NCBI GenBank assembly: GCA_964347975.1
Contig: CAYGAY010000008.1
Coordinates: 1 to 64,000, forward strand
Direction of reading: 5' to 3'
Length of the DNA: 64,000 nt
DNA from: Bin87 sp964347975
GTDB taxonomy: Bacteria; Chloroflexota; Dehalococcoidia; Lucifugimonadales; UBA3495
Under the pieces are notes generated by a model. It worked only from the letters and a program-made list of their open reading frames with translations, was not told the DNA's origin and did not search any database. The position numbers and the translations under genes are program-made. Numbering within the stretch: position 1 is the stretch's first letter; the number at the start of each line of letters is the position of its first letter. Shown here piece after piece: positions 26,370 through 35,229 of this stretch.

Positions 26370-27356
26370 ATGCGAGCGGTTTGGTATGAGGAGAATGGAG
26401 ACGCTTCGGTGTTGCAGGTGGGCGAGATGGCGGACCCGGAGCCGGGGCCCGGCGAGGTACGAGTGCGCGTGGCTACGTCCGGGGTGAATCCTTCGGACTG
26501 GAAACGGCGGCAGGGGACGACCTCGCGGATCAACTTCCCGCGCATCATCCCGAACCAGGACGGCGCGGGCGTGATTGATATGGTCGGCGCGGGCGTGGCG
26601 GAAAGCCGGATTGGGGAACGGGTCTGGGTGTACCAGTCGCAGATTGGGCGGGCGTTCGGCACCGCCGCCGAGTACACGGTGCAGCCGTCGATACGGGCGA
26701 TACGGATGCCGGATAACGTGGACTTCGCCCTGGGGGCCGGACTGGGCGTGCCGGCGTTGACGGCGCATCGCTGCGTATTTGCCGACGGGCCGGTGGAGGG
26801 GAAGACGGCGCTGGTGCCCGGCGGCGCCGGCGCGGTGGGGAATATGGCGTTGCAGATGGCGCGAATCGCCGGGGCGAGCAACATCATCAGTACGGTGAGC
26901 GGAGATGCCAAGGCGCAGATTGCCCGGCAGGCCGGCGCACATTATACGGTGAACTACCGCACTGAGGATACGGCGGCGCGCATCCTGGAGCTGACGGACG
27001 GCGAAGGGGTCGATCTGATCGTGGAAGTGGACTTTTCGGGGAACTTTGCGGTTAGCCGGCAGGTTATCAAGCGGGGCGGGAGCATCGCCATTTACGCAGC
27101 TGGCGACGGGCCGGCGCCGCCCTTTGAGTTTCCAGTGAGCAACATCAACGTGCGGCACGTGCTGGTGTACGACATGCCGGAAGAGGCCAAGACGGTTGCC
27201 GTGGACGATACCAACCGCTGGCTGGCGTCGGGAGAGTTGGTGGGCATGGACGGGCCGCATTTTCTGCTGGAGGATACGGCCGGGGCGCATGAGGCGGTAC
27301 GGGCGGCCGCCGTGGGGAAGGTGGTGATCGACGTGAGCGATGAACGACTCTGGTAA
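26370..27356 (+). CDS. NADPH:quinone oxidoreductase-like MDR protein
   Basis: 328 aa of the zinc-independent medium-chain dehydrogenase family. The N-terminal GroES-like domain has MRAVWYEENGDASVLQVGEM and PGEVRVRVATSGVNPSDWKR. The nucleotide-binding domain has LVPGGAGAVGNMALQMARIA (AxxGxxG-type). No structural or catalytic zinc Cys cluster is seen. It likely reduces quinones or enones with NADPH. It could share a transcript with the ThDP gene upstream. Confidence 0.85.
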   Translation: MRAVWYEENGDASVLQVGEMADPEPGPGEVRVRVATSGVNPSDWKRRQGTTSRINFPRIIPNQDGAGVIDMVGAGVAESRIGERVWVYQSQIGRAFGTAAEYTVQPSIRAIRMPDNVDFALGAGLGVPALTAHRCVFADGPVEGKTALVPGGAGAVGNMALQMARIAGASNIISTVSGDAKAQIARQAGAHYTVNYRTEDTAARILELTDGEGVDLIVEVDFSGNFAVSRQVIKRGGSIAIYAAGDGPAPPFEFPVSNINVRHVLVYDMPEEAKTVAVDDTNRWLASGELVGMDGPHFLLEDTAGAHEAVRAAAVGKVVIDVSDERLW

Positions 27357-27380
27357 ACATAACGCCCCTGTCCTTGCCGT

Positions 27381-27668
27381 TTAATGATAATCCACAATCT
27401 GGACTTCGGTTGGGCCGGGGCTGCCGTCCGGCCAGGCAAAGCAGATTCGCCATTGCCGGTTAATCCGTATGGAATACTGCCCGGCGCGTGTGCCTTGCAA
27501 TACTTCCAGGCGATTGATCGGCAGCGCTCGCAAAGTGTCCAACGATGGCGCCGCGTTCAAAATTGCCAGCCGCTTTGTTGTGCCTATTCCTCAAACCCCT
27601 GAAACGCGGCGACAAATGTTCCTGTAGCAAATCGCTCCGTTCGCCGGTCCCGATACCCCAGAATCATA
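27381..27668 (-). pseudogene. HigB/RelE-type toxin pseudogene
   Basis: Read from ATG 27668, the frame gives MILGYRDRRTERFATGTFVA and AFQGFEE, then an in-frame TAG, AQQ, and after a shift of frame RLAILNAAPSLDTLRAL, INRLEVLQGTRAGQYSIRIN and VQIVDYH. Together these make a near full-length HigB toxin broken by one nonsense codon and one frameshift. No antitoxin follows. It accounts for the apparent gap at 27357-27674. Confidence 0.7.
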
Positions 27669-27674
27669 ATGCTC

Positions 27675-28145
27675 TTAACGTCGCCCCTCATACCGCGCCG
27701 GCCGTTCCACCATCGCCCGCTCCAGCGCCACCTTCAGACGCTCGCTGAAGAAGCGGCTGGTTGATGAGATGATGCGGTGTTCCTGGCGGTCTTCCCGGCG
27801 GGTGGGCAGCGTGACGATGACGTGGTACACCTTGAACCTGGTGGAGCGGATGCGGCTGATCCACCAGGTGACTGCCACCCCGGCCAATACGATCATGATG
27901 CCGGCGGTGAGGGCGAAGTCGTCGAAACCGCCCAGGTACGCGACGGTTATTCCGATGATGGTGGCGCCGCCCACGGTGCGCCACCAGCGAATGGGCGGTC
28001 GATCCCTTTCCTCTTCGACGACTTCCATCTCCACCGTGAGGATGTCCTCGATGCGATACTCCTTGCCTTCCGGTTCGATGAACCGTTCGTAGGTGACCAG
28101 CACGCCGTGTTCCTTGAACAGCACGCGGTCCTTGGATACTGCCAT
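27675..28145 (-). CDS. DUF6232-like membrane protein
   Basis: 156 aa. The N-terminal part is a beta-rich cytosolic segment (VLFKEHGVLVTYERFIEPEG, YRIEDILTVEMEVVEEER), followed by two hydrophobic helices (TVGGATIIGITVAYLGGF and ALTAGIMIVLAGVAVTWW) and a C-terminal YHVIVTLPT stretch. This matches small DUF6232-type proteins of unknown function. It lies next to toxin debris. Confidence 0.65.
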   Translation of the reverse strand: MAVSKDRVLFKEHGVLVTYERFIEPEGKEYRIEDILTVEMEVVEEERDRPPIRWWRTVGGATIIGITVAYLGGFDDFALTAGIMIVLAGVAVTWWISRIRSTRFKVYHVIVTLPTRREDRQEHRIISSTSRFFSERLKVALERAMVERPARYEGRR

Positions 28146-28193
28146 GACGGAGGCTCCCCAATACCGATGGAACGGGGGAGTGATGATCCACCC

Positions 28194-28964
28194 CTACTGG
28201 GCGGTGGTGCCGCCGTCGATGACCAGTTCGGAGCCGGTCATGAAGGATGACTCGTCGGAGGCGAGGAACACGATGCCGTAGGCAATGTCGTCAGCGTTGC
28301 CCACCCGACCGACGGGAATGCGCTCCTGAATCCAGTCGAAGTAACGCTCGTTCTCGTAGCTGCGGGTGGTCAGGGGCGTGTGGCAGTAGCCGGGGTGGAT
28401 GGAGTTGGCGCGGATATTGTCGCCGGCGTATTGCATGGCGGTTGACTTGGTGAGGAGCCGGATGGCCCCTTTGGCAGCGTGATAGGCGGTTGAGGTTGGG
28501 CTGCCCACCAGGCCGTAGATCGATGAGATATTGACGATGGAGCCGGCGCCTTCTTTGAGCATCTCGGGGATGGCGTACTTGGTGCCCAGGAAGGTCCCTT
28601 TGGCATGGACGTCGATCTGTCCGTCCCAAGCCTCTTCGGTGGTCTCTTCCACGGTGTAGCGGGCGCCGGTGCCGGCGTTGTTGACCAGGACGTTGAGCTT
28701 GCCGTATGCAGACACGGTGGCGGCCACGGCGTCAATCCAATCCTGCTCGTTGGTAACGTCCAGCTTGACGAAGATGGCCTCGCCGCCGGCGCCGCGGATC
28801 TGTTCGGCGGTGCGCTCGCCGTTTTCAACGTTGATGTCGCCCAGGACGACCTTGGCCCCTTCCTGGCAGAACATACGGGCCGCGGCGCCTCCGAAGCCCA
28901 TCAGCTGCCCTGCCACGCCGCTGGCGGCCCCGCTGATCAACGCTACCTTGCCTTCCAAACGCAT
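28194..28964 (-). CDS. Short-chain dehydrogenase/reductase
   Basis: 256 aa classical SDR. The cofactor motif is SGAASGVAGQLMGFGG (a longer glycine loop than usual), followed by LGDINVENG, NVLVNNAGTG (NNAG) and the catalytic triad in VNISSIYGLV and TAYHAAKGA (Ser, Tyr-x3-Lys). It ends with a typical SFMTGSELVIDGGTTAQ. It oxidises an alcohol or reduces a ketone with NAD(P). Its stop codon lies in a palindromic repeat copy (about 28174-28195). Confidence 0.88.
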   Translation of the reverse strand: MRLEGKVALISGAASGVAGQLMGFGGAAARMFCQEGAKVVLGDINVENGERTAEQIRGAGGEAIFVKLDVTNEQDWIDAVAATVSAYGKLNVLVNNAGTGARYTVEETTEEAWDGQIDVHAKGTFLGTKYAIPEMLKEGAGSIVNISSIYGLVGSPTSTAYHAAKGAIRLLTKSTAMQYAGDNIRANSIHPGYCHTPLTTRSYENERYFDWIQERIPVGRVGNADDIAYGIVFLASDESSFMTGSELVIDGGTTAQ

Positions 28965-29037
28965 GGTGAAACCTCCTGCCCCGGTCGAGACTGCTACGTT
29001 GCGGAGGCATTATAGCAGGCGCGAAATCATCACCGGA

Positions 29038-29748
29038 TCATTGGCGGCGACGCTGCTCTTCCTCCAGTTGCGCTATTCGGTCTTGAAGCCGGGCTCGTTC
29101 CTGCCGCCAGTTTTCCAGGTACGTTCCGGTGGCCGGGTCGTAGAAGCGCGGCCAGCCCTCGTCCCAGCACAGGTACAACTGCATCAGTTCGCTGTACCCT
29201 TTCAGGATGCCGTCGGGTTCGGTGGTCAACTGGACGGGATGATATGCGCCATCGCGCAGAACCCATCCGGACATCGGCTCACCGTGATGCTCGCCGCCGC
29301 TGGGGTCGAACCGCCAGTATTCGGAGATGCCAATGGTAGCGTACAGCCGGGGCTTGACAACCGTATCCTCGGAGCCAGTGCTCTCCGAACCTACTTCCAG
29401 CGCCAGATCGGGCGGCTTTCCAGCCTCCCAGGGCAGGTAGAGTTTGCGGCGGCGGATGGCAGCCTGGTCCACGCCGAAGGCCAGGTAGATGTCGGGCTGG
29501 CGCCGGACATTGAGGTTGGACGGATCGTAGCAGAGGATGGTGTTGCTGCTGAGGAAGACGTCCGGGCGTATCTTAAATCCGGTGAACCGGCTGTGCATTA
29601 TGCCGAGGATTTCCTGTACGACGAATTCCTGTTCCATGGCGTCCGGCATCGGCTCCGGTTCGTCGGGGTTGTAGTCCAGGCTGGCGTAGTCGATCTCACC
29701 CTGCTTGACGTAAGGCAGCATGGTGATTTGGATTCCCGTTGCAGTCAT
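29038..29748 (-). CDS. Uma2 family endonuclease with coiled-coil tail (copy 3)
   Basis: 236 aa. The Uma2 core shows RRQPDIYLAFGVD (P-D), PDLALEVGSESTGSEDTVVK (Glu) and YATIGISEYWRFDPSGG. A C-terminal segment, FYDPATGTYLENWRQERARL, leads into a charged coiled coil ending QLEEEQRRRQ. The same tail type is present on copy 4 (50800), marking a distinct long Uma2 subtype. Confidence 0.85.
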   Translation of the reverse strand: MTATGIQITMLPYVKQGEIDYASLDYNPDEPEPMPDAMEQEFVVQEILGIMHSRFTGFKIRPDVFLSSNTILCYDPSNLNVRRQPDIYLAFGVDQAAIRRRKLYLPWEAGKPPDLALEVGSESTGSEDTVVKPRLYATIGISEYWRFDPSGGEHHGEPMSGWVLRDGAYHPVQLTTEPDGILKGYSELMQLYLCWDEGWPRFYDPATGTYLENWRQERARLQDRIAQLEEEQRRRQ

Positions 29749-29823
29749 ACCTACCCTCGGCGTAGTCAGGTTGCGTCGCGGGGTCGGGCGGTGTCTCGAG
29801 AGAAGGATTGCCCTGAACTGCGC

Positions 29824-30429
29824 TTACTCCTCCTCGAAATCGTCGTCTTCATCGAAGAGGTCATCCGCGTCGTCATCGTCATCTTCCTCATACAGGCCGT
29901 CATCGTCGTCGTCACTGACGGCGGTGGACACAATGTCGCCCGACCGCCCCGGCTCGCCTGCGGAAACGGCCTCCAGCATTGGCAACGAAGGCTTTTCCGG
30001 TTCCGGTTCGGGTGCGGGGATGGCGGCGAAACCGTAGAAGACGTCGTTGTCCAGGACGCGCGCCAGGCCGCTGAGGGTCACCGTTATCGGACGAATGGGC
30101 GACGACCAACGCTCGGTCAACTCTTCGTGCAGGTCGGCAAGAGTCATTGGCTCGCCGGCTTGCAAGAGAAGGGTGCGAAAAAGTATCTCCTGCAATGGCA
30201 TTGCCGGGTTGATGAAGTTGTCATCGCCGCCGCAATGGGCGCCAATTTCGTCAACCAGGTCCGCCGGGTTCGCAATGTCAGCCGGCGTTTTGCCATATGA
30301 AGGGCACGCAGTGTTGAGGCGAGCAAGCAGCAGCGGGACCGGCGAGCGGTTCAGTTCTTCAAGGCGCTCCAGGCTGAAGCGATACTCCGTACTGGCCAGC
30401 CGGCTATCGCCGACAACTGTGGTGGTCAT
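29824..30429 (-). CDS. Hypothetical protein with highly acidic C-terminal tail
   Basis: 201 aa. The N-terminal 140 residues are helical (RFSLERLEELNRSPVPLLLA, LTLADLHEELTERW); the last 35 residues are almost all Asp/Glu. The start overlaps the moeA stop (ATGA at 30426-30429), so it is translationally coupled to moeA. The tail could mimic nucleic acid or bind metal. I do not recognise the family. Confidence 0.6.
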   Translation of the reverse strand: MTTTVVGDSRLASTEYRFSLERLEELNRSPVPLLLARLNTACPSYGKTPADIANPADLVDEIGAHCGGDDNFINPAMPLQEILFRTLLLQAGEPMTLADLHEELTERWSSPIRPITVTLSGLARVLDNDVFYGFAAIPAPEPEPEKPSLPMLEAVSAGEPGRSGDIVSTAVSDDDDDGLYEEDDDDDADDLFDEDDDFEEE

Positions 30430-31838
30430 AGTTCAACCTCTTCGTTCCAGTCCAGCATAATGACTTTTACGGCTTGCCCGGCCTCTTTTCGGGTCAGGTC
30501 GGACGGGCAAATCGCCAACCCGTTGGCACGGGACAGGGAAGTAAGAATATTGGAACCCTGCGGCCCGGTGGGAGTGGCAAACCAGGCTCCGTCCCGGCGT
30601 TCCACCTCTACCCGCGCGTACACCCGGCGGCCGTCGCTGTTGAATATGGGGCCGGTCAACACACCTTCCACTATGGGGCGCGCCAGCAAGCCCCGGCCCA
30701 ACATCCGGCGTACGGCGGGCCGGCCGAACATCTCAAAGGCCAGCAGGGCGCTCACCGGGTTGCCCGGCAAACCGAGGAGCGGCAGCGGGCTGCGGTTATT
30801 GCGATGCAACAGGCCGAAGGCCAGCGGCTTGGCCGGCCGCATCCGCACCGACCAGAAGTTCATGTTTCCCCGCTGCTCCAACACGTCCTTGACCATATCG
30901 TAGTCGCCTTTGGACACGCCGGCCGAAGTTACCAGCAGGTCGGCCCCGATTCCTGATGAATCGCAGGCGGCGTCGATGCAACGGTGCAGATCGTCCAAGT
31001 TGTCCCGGGCGATGCCGATGATCCGGGGGACGCCACCGGCCGCAATGACGGCGGCGGCGACGCTGCTGCTGTTGCTGTCGTAGATGTGGCCCGGGGTGAG
31101 CGGGTCGCCCACGGCGGTAAGTTCGTCTCCGGTGGACAGCACGGCCACCACTGGCCGGCGGATAACCCGGGCGCTGCCCAGACCCAGGGAGGCTATCACG
31201 CCCGCCTCGGCGGGGCGCACCACTGTTCCGGCGGGCAACACCAACTCCCCAGCGCGCACATCCTCACCGGCCGGGCGCACGTTGCTGCCCAGGGGCAGGG
31301 CTTTGCGGATCACGATTTCGTCCAATGCCCGCCCGGCGCGCCGACGGTCCAGCTCGTCGGTTTCCTCAAAGGGCACCACGGTATCGGCGCCAGCCGGCAC
31401 GGGCGCGCCGGTCATGATACGGATGGCGTTGCCGGCGGTGACGGTTTGGTCGGATACTTGCCCGGCGGCCACCGCCGAGATGACGGAAAGGGTTGGCGGC
31501 ATACCGTTCGCGTGCGCAATGTCGGTGTGGAGCACGGCGTAGCCGTCCATGGCCGAGTTGGCCAGCGGCGGCAGATCCAGGGGCGAGTTGATATCCTCGG
31601 CCAGGGTCAGACCCAGGCATTCCAGCGCCGGCAGCTCCACTGCATCCAAGGGGTCAAAGTGACCGATGATGCGCTGGAAAGCCTGTTCCACCTCCAGCAT
31701 ATCCTCATGGCCGTGGCCGTTGTGGCCGCCGTGATGACTACCGTGATGGCCGTGCCCGTGGTCGTGAATGCTCTCGTGGTCGCCGTCGCCGTGGGCATCG
31801 TGGGCGTGGAGATGGCGGGCGTGTTGGTGGGTGGTCAT
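30426..31838 (-). CDS. moeA: Molybdopterin molybdotransferase MoeA with His-rich N-terminus
   Basis: 470 aa from ATG 31838. Residues 1-55 are unusually rich in His (about twenty), as in THQHARHLHAHDAHGDGDHE, then a standard MoeA core starting AFQRIIGHFDPLDAVELPAL. It has LPPLANSAMDGYAV, IMTGAPVPAGADTVVPFEE, LSTGDELTAVG and LGLPGNPVSALLAFEMFG. MoeA inserts molybdate into adenylated molybdopterin. The His-rich extension could bind Ni, Zn or Cu and is not part of the family. Longer upstream frames lack a sensible start. The gene overlaps the acidic-tail protein. Confidence 0.9.
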   Translation of the reverse strand: MTTHQHARHLHAHDAHGDGDHESIHDHGHGHHGSHHGGHNGHGHEDMLEVEQAFQRIIGHFDPLDAVELPALECLGLTLAEDINSPLDLPPLANSAMDGYAVLHTDIAHANGMPPTLSVISAVAAGQVSDQTVTAGNAIRIMTGAPVPAGADTVVPFEETDELDRRRAGRALDEIVIRKALPLGSNVRPAGEDVRAGELVLPAGTVVRPAEAGVIASLGLGSARVIRRPVVAVLSTGDELTAVGDPLTPGHIYDSNSSSVAAAVIAAGGVPRIIGIARDNLDDLHRCIDAACDSSGIGADLLVTSAGVSKGDYDMVKDVLEQRGNMNFWSVRMRPAKPLAFGLLHRNNRSPLPLLGLPGNPVSALLAFEMFGRPAVRRMLGRGLLARPIVEGVLTGPIFNSDGRRVYARVEVERRDGAWFATPTGPQGSNILTSLSRANGLAICPSDLTRKEAGQAVKVIMLDWNEEVEL

Positions 31839-31872
31839 AAAATAGCGTCCGTAAGGATTAGTGGTGGCGGGT

Positions 31873-32166
31873 TCAGTCTTCCCCAATAATCCTAACAGAT
31901 TCCAGCCAGACCGTGCGGTCGTCTTCGATGATTGAGTACCAGAGCTGTACCCTGGGGTTGAGGGCAATCTGGCGCAGGTTGGCGGGAACATTCTCCCGCC
32001 GGGGAGTAATGTATGGATCTTGTGCCAGCCATTCCCGGAACTGCATCAAGGTGACAGGATCTACCATTGGATTGATGTAGCTTAGGCGCACGCCACGCCG
32101 CCATTCGGCATCGAACTGCTCCGTTTCGCGGATATTATACGGATCGGCGTCGTTTGGCGATGTCAT
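31873..32166 (-). CDS. Probable toxin of a Panacea-type toxin-antitoxin pair
   Basis: 97 aa, overlapping the antitoxin by 32 nt. It has VRLSYINPMVDPVTLMQFRE, a central YITPRRENVPANLRQIA, then VQLWYSIIEDDRTVWLESVR. The final beta-hairpin recalls RelE/ParE folds, but the N-terminal half does not. Position immediately after a Panacea-domain gene identifies it as the effector of a PanAT-like pair; its target is unknown. Confidence 0.6.
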   Translation of the reverse strand: MTSPNDADPYNIRETEQFDAEWRRGVRLSYINPMVDPVTLMQFREWLAQDPYITPRRENVPANLRQIALNPRVQLWYSIIEDDRTVWLESVRIIGED

Positions 32167-32701
32167 TGGCGATAAGCCTTGCTTTCCTGATTTCGTTGGC
32201 GCTCATTGGAAAGGTGGTCGCCTGGGCTGTGCTGAAAGGCATGGGTTCGCCGTCCTCGGTGCCGCGCCAGCTGAGTTGGTAGTGCGAATGTTCTGAGAGG
32301 CCGGCAGTGTTGAACAGGGCGAACCGCTCCCGCTGTTCGTCAAGGATGGCGCATTCTTCGGTGGTTAGAACTTCAGGATTCGCCGTGCGGCTGGGCAGCA
32401 TTCGATAGCGGTGATAGCCGTCGTCACAATCTTCGTACACTACTTCCACATCGCCGGCCGCTTGCATCTCCCGCCGAACCTTGTACCAGTGCTCCGGGTA
32501 CGGGCCGTGTGGGAAATGCAGGTAGGTGACGCCGGTGATGGGCGAGCCGTGCTTCAGGTAGGCGGCGCAATCGGCGTAGTAGAGCAGGTGAACCAGCTTG
32601 ATTACGCCGAAATTGGGATCGTTAGCGGAGCGTTCGCTCAAGTAGATTACGGCCTCAATCAGCTTGTCCTTACGCAGCGGGAACTGGTTTTCGGCGTTCA
32701 T
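32135..32701 (-). CDS. Panacea (SocA/DUF4065) domain antitoxin
   Basis: 188 aa from ATG 32701. The Panacea fold is recognised by KLIEAVIYLSER, FGVIKLVHLLYYADCAAYLK, GSPITGVTYLHFPHGPYPEH and a C-terminal helical LTTEECAILDEQRERF. Panacea proteins are neutralising halves of many unrelated toxins, the hyperpromiscuous PanAT system. It precedes and overlaps the small probable toxin gene, as in that system. Confidence 0.8.
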   Translation of the reverse strand: MNAENQFPLRKDKLIEAVIYLSERSANDPNFGVIKLVHLLYYADCAAYLKHGSPITGVTYLHFPHGPYPEHWYKVRREMQAAGDVEVVYEDCDDGYHRYRMLPSRTANPEVLTTEECAILDEQRERFALFNTAGLSEHSHYQLSWRGTEDGEPMPFSTAQATTFPMSANEIRKARLIANDIAKRRRSV

Positions 32702-32762
32702 CGCGACACCTCCCAGACACATGCTATCTAAGCAAATAACGCAGTGCTACCACTTGCAAAAA

Positions 32763-35129
32763 TCATGCTAGCTCTTTAGCGAGTTCAGGGAACCACCACA
32801 GAAGCCTATCTCTTTCCGAAGCTGTATTCGGTTCATTTGGATGTTCATTAATCCATTGTGCCAGCGATTGGCTCAACCTACGCAGAAAGTGCTGCTCGCC
32901 ACCACGATCATTTTGAGCACGGCAGATTTTGACCATATATTCGTAGTTGATGACGGTTGACCTGTGAATACGGCTGTGCATCTGATACTGACCCTGCTCA
33001 ATATCGTCTAAGTCCAAAAGGGTGTTTCGCAGGTATTCTTCCGCTTTGCGAGCTTCCTGCTCAGCCCGGCTATGGAGTGCCTGTTGGAACAGATCATTAG
33101 CTAACCGGCTTCTTGCGAGTCCGGCTGCATACAACAGTTTTGTCGATGCATCCGAACGGGCGATACCTTTTTCCGCAGCGATAGCAGCGGCGGTCCATTC
33201 GCGTTGCCTTTGCTCCATATCGGCCCAATGCCAGTACGTATCTTCATTGGAACAGCCCAACTGGTCTGCCCGGCTAAAGCATTTTCGAGCGTCACTATAA
33301 CGCGGAGCGGGTTTCCAAGTTTTATAAACCCAGCCCAAAACCCCATGCAAGTCAGGGTTGTCGTGGAACGCTCCAAGGGCGTCAGTCAGAGTTTGCTCGG
33401 CATTAGCGTGTCTGTCCAATTTGACTTGGCTCACAGCCTGGCTGATGTACTGCCTGATCAGCTTTCGCTGTGCGCCTGTCGCTCGGATTTGACCCGTCAA
33501 CGCATTGATGGAACTGAGTACCCGACGGGCCAAATCAGTGTCACCCTGTACCTCGTGTACCAACCGTCGTGTGTTTAGGTTCAACGAAAACCTAGAAACA
33601 CCTTCGCTGATTTCAGGTCTCGGCATCAGGAATAACCCTTGCAATTCCCGAATGGCGTCGTGGCAAGCACCGTCTGGAAGTTCGGCGGCAGCTTGTATAG
33701 CTGGCAAAGAGGCTGGTCCCGGATAAAGAGCACAAGTCAAAAGAACTCTCTTTGCTTCGGCTGAGAGTAGTTCAAACTCACGCTCAAGTGCATAGCGACG
33801 AGCATTTTCGCCATCGGTGTGTTCCCACCTCTCGATAGCATCTGTAGGCTCAACGCCCACTACGCACAACCTGAGGAGGTCCTGTATATACAGCGGGCTG
33901 CCATCACAAGCTTCTAAGATCCTATTCATAACTGGCCGACGGAATGATTCAGCATTAAGTCCATACATTTTCACCCTGCTCTGGATGAAATTGAACCCTT
34001 CTTCACTTTCTGAAGCGAAGCCGCGTACCTGTGTGGTCATTGGTTCCATGCCAAGGAACGGCATTCTGCGCGAAGTTAGCAAAACTCTTGAAGGTGTTCG
34101 TAAGACTTCGAACTGGAAAAAGGTCAAAGCTTGGATGCCACTTCCCTCAAGAGAGTCAACATCGTCAAGAACTATGAGAGCAGGCAACTCGGTTAGGTAG
34201 TTCATACATTCACTTTTCTTTTTGTCAATATCCATATACTCAATATCGAGCGCACCGTAGGCAAGTAACACCCCATCGATTGCAGACTCCAAGTCCCAAA
34301 AATCAGGGGCGTCGATTTCCGTGGTGCCTCCAAGGTTAAACTGTCTCACTTTTGCAGAAAGCCAGATCACAATATCCAACTCTGAAGGTGGATTTTCCTT
34401 TATGTCAACAGCAAACTGGTAAGCGATGGCAGATTTGCCCTTACCCCCATCGCCGGCCAATAACCAAAGCCTCGAATACGGATCATTTAACCACTGTCTC
34501 AGTTCTTCCAACTCGGTTTGTCGTCCGATGAACCTTGGAGCAATAGACTCCCTTGACGGTAATACACTTCCTTCCAAAGTGTGTCTGTTATCCGATGTTC
34601 GATTCTCATCGGCTGTACCTCCTTCCCTGATTGATTGCCAAAGCTCAGCCACACGCTCGGCTGCGCTTCGGTCAATCAATTCCAAAATTCGACGCGCTGC
34701 ACCGAGCATGTGCAAAGCATCGTCGTCGGACAAGTCAGCATCGCCGGGATGCCCCAATACGGGATCTCTCAAGTTTTTGATATTTTGCGCCCACCCCAGA
34801 ATGGCTTGTTTTTGTTGCTTGCGAGACGTTTCATTCAAGCTGGCACTTTCAGGGAACAAATCATCGAAATAAACATCGAACAGATTACGAAAATGGTTCA
34901 CTCCGAGCAAATCTGCGCTGTCCGTTAGCGGGCTACTAAGCTCGCCAGTGGTACGCCTAAGCTCGGCGTCCAGCTTGATTTTTTCCCATTCGCGGGCGAA
35001 TGGACTCGCAATTTTACCCTCCCAATCCTCAGGATAACGACTTTTGAGGATGCTACGTATGTGGCTAACTACCGCGTTGCGATAAATGCGGCATATGCCT
35101 TCAAAGCATACAGTATTCGTAGAAAACAT
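32763..35129 (-). CDS. STAND-type NTPase with Swt1-like HEPN and TPR domains
   Basis: 788 aa from the ATG at 35129, preceded by GAAGGAG; a longer frame exists but lacks a better ribosome site. The N-terminal 160 residues resemble Swt1-type HEPN (HIRSILKSRYPEDWEGKIAS, ILGWAQNIKNLRDPVLGHPG). The NACHT/NB-ARC-like ATPase has Walker A GDGGKGKS and Walker B ALIVLDDVD, with LLTSRRMPFLG as the arginine-finger/sensor segment. A C-terminal helical TPR-like region of about 250 residues has repeated A-rich helices. This is the architecture of prokaryotic NLR-like immune sensors. It is placed between Panacea TA and pheT. Phage defence is inferred, not shown. Confidence 0.75.
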   Translation of the reverse strand: MFSTNTVCFEGICRIYRNAVVSHIRSILKSRYPEDWEGKIASPFAREWEKIKLDAELRRTTGELSSPLTDSADLLGVNHFRNLFDVYFDDLFPESASLNETSRKQQKQAILGWAQNIKNLRDPVLGHPGDADLSDDDALHMLGAARRILELIDRSAAERVAELWQSIREGGTADENRTSDNRHTLEGSVLPSRESIAPRFIGRQTELEELRQWLNDPYSRLWLLAGDGGKGKSAIAYQFAVDIKENPPSELDIVIWLSAKVRQFNLGGTTEIDAPDFWDLESAIDGVLLAYGALDIEYMDIDKKKSECMNYLTELPALIVLDDVDSLEGSGIQALTFFQFEVLRTPSRVLLTSRRMPFLGMEPMTTQVRGFASESEEGFNFIQSRVKMYGLNAESFRRPVMNRILEACDGSPLYIQDLLRLCVVGVEPTDAIERWEHTDGENARRYALEREFELLSAEAKRVLLTCALYPGPASLPAIQAAAELPDGACHDAIRELQGLFLMPRPEISEGVSRFSLNLNTRRLVHEVQGDTDLARRVLSSINALTGQIRATGAQRKLIRQYISQAVSQVKLDRHANAEQTLTDALGAFHDNPDLHGVLGWVYKTWKPAPRYSDARKCFSRADQLGCSNEDTYWHWADMEQRQREWTAAAIAAEKGIARSDASTKLLYAAGLARSRLANDLFQQALHSRAEQEARKAEEYLRNTLLDLDDIEQGQYQMHSRIHRSTVINYEYMVKICRAQNDRGGEQHFLRRLSQSLAQWINEHPNEPNTASERDRLLWWFPELAKELA

Positions 35130-35229
35130 TTCCAAGGCTCCTTCGTGAGTAGAGGATAACATAATACCTGATACAGATGCTCCATGCAAATCAGGTAGTC
35201 TCAGAAGATAACAGGTGCAGGCATCTTGC

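Noticed and set aside
28669..30300. 543-aa plus-strand ORF crossing three minus-strand genes
   Set aside because: No recognisable domains; the minus-strand SDR, Uma2 and acidic-tail genes explain the DNA.
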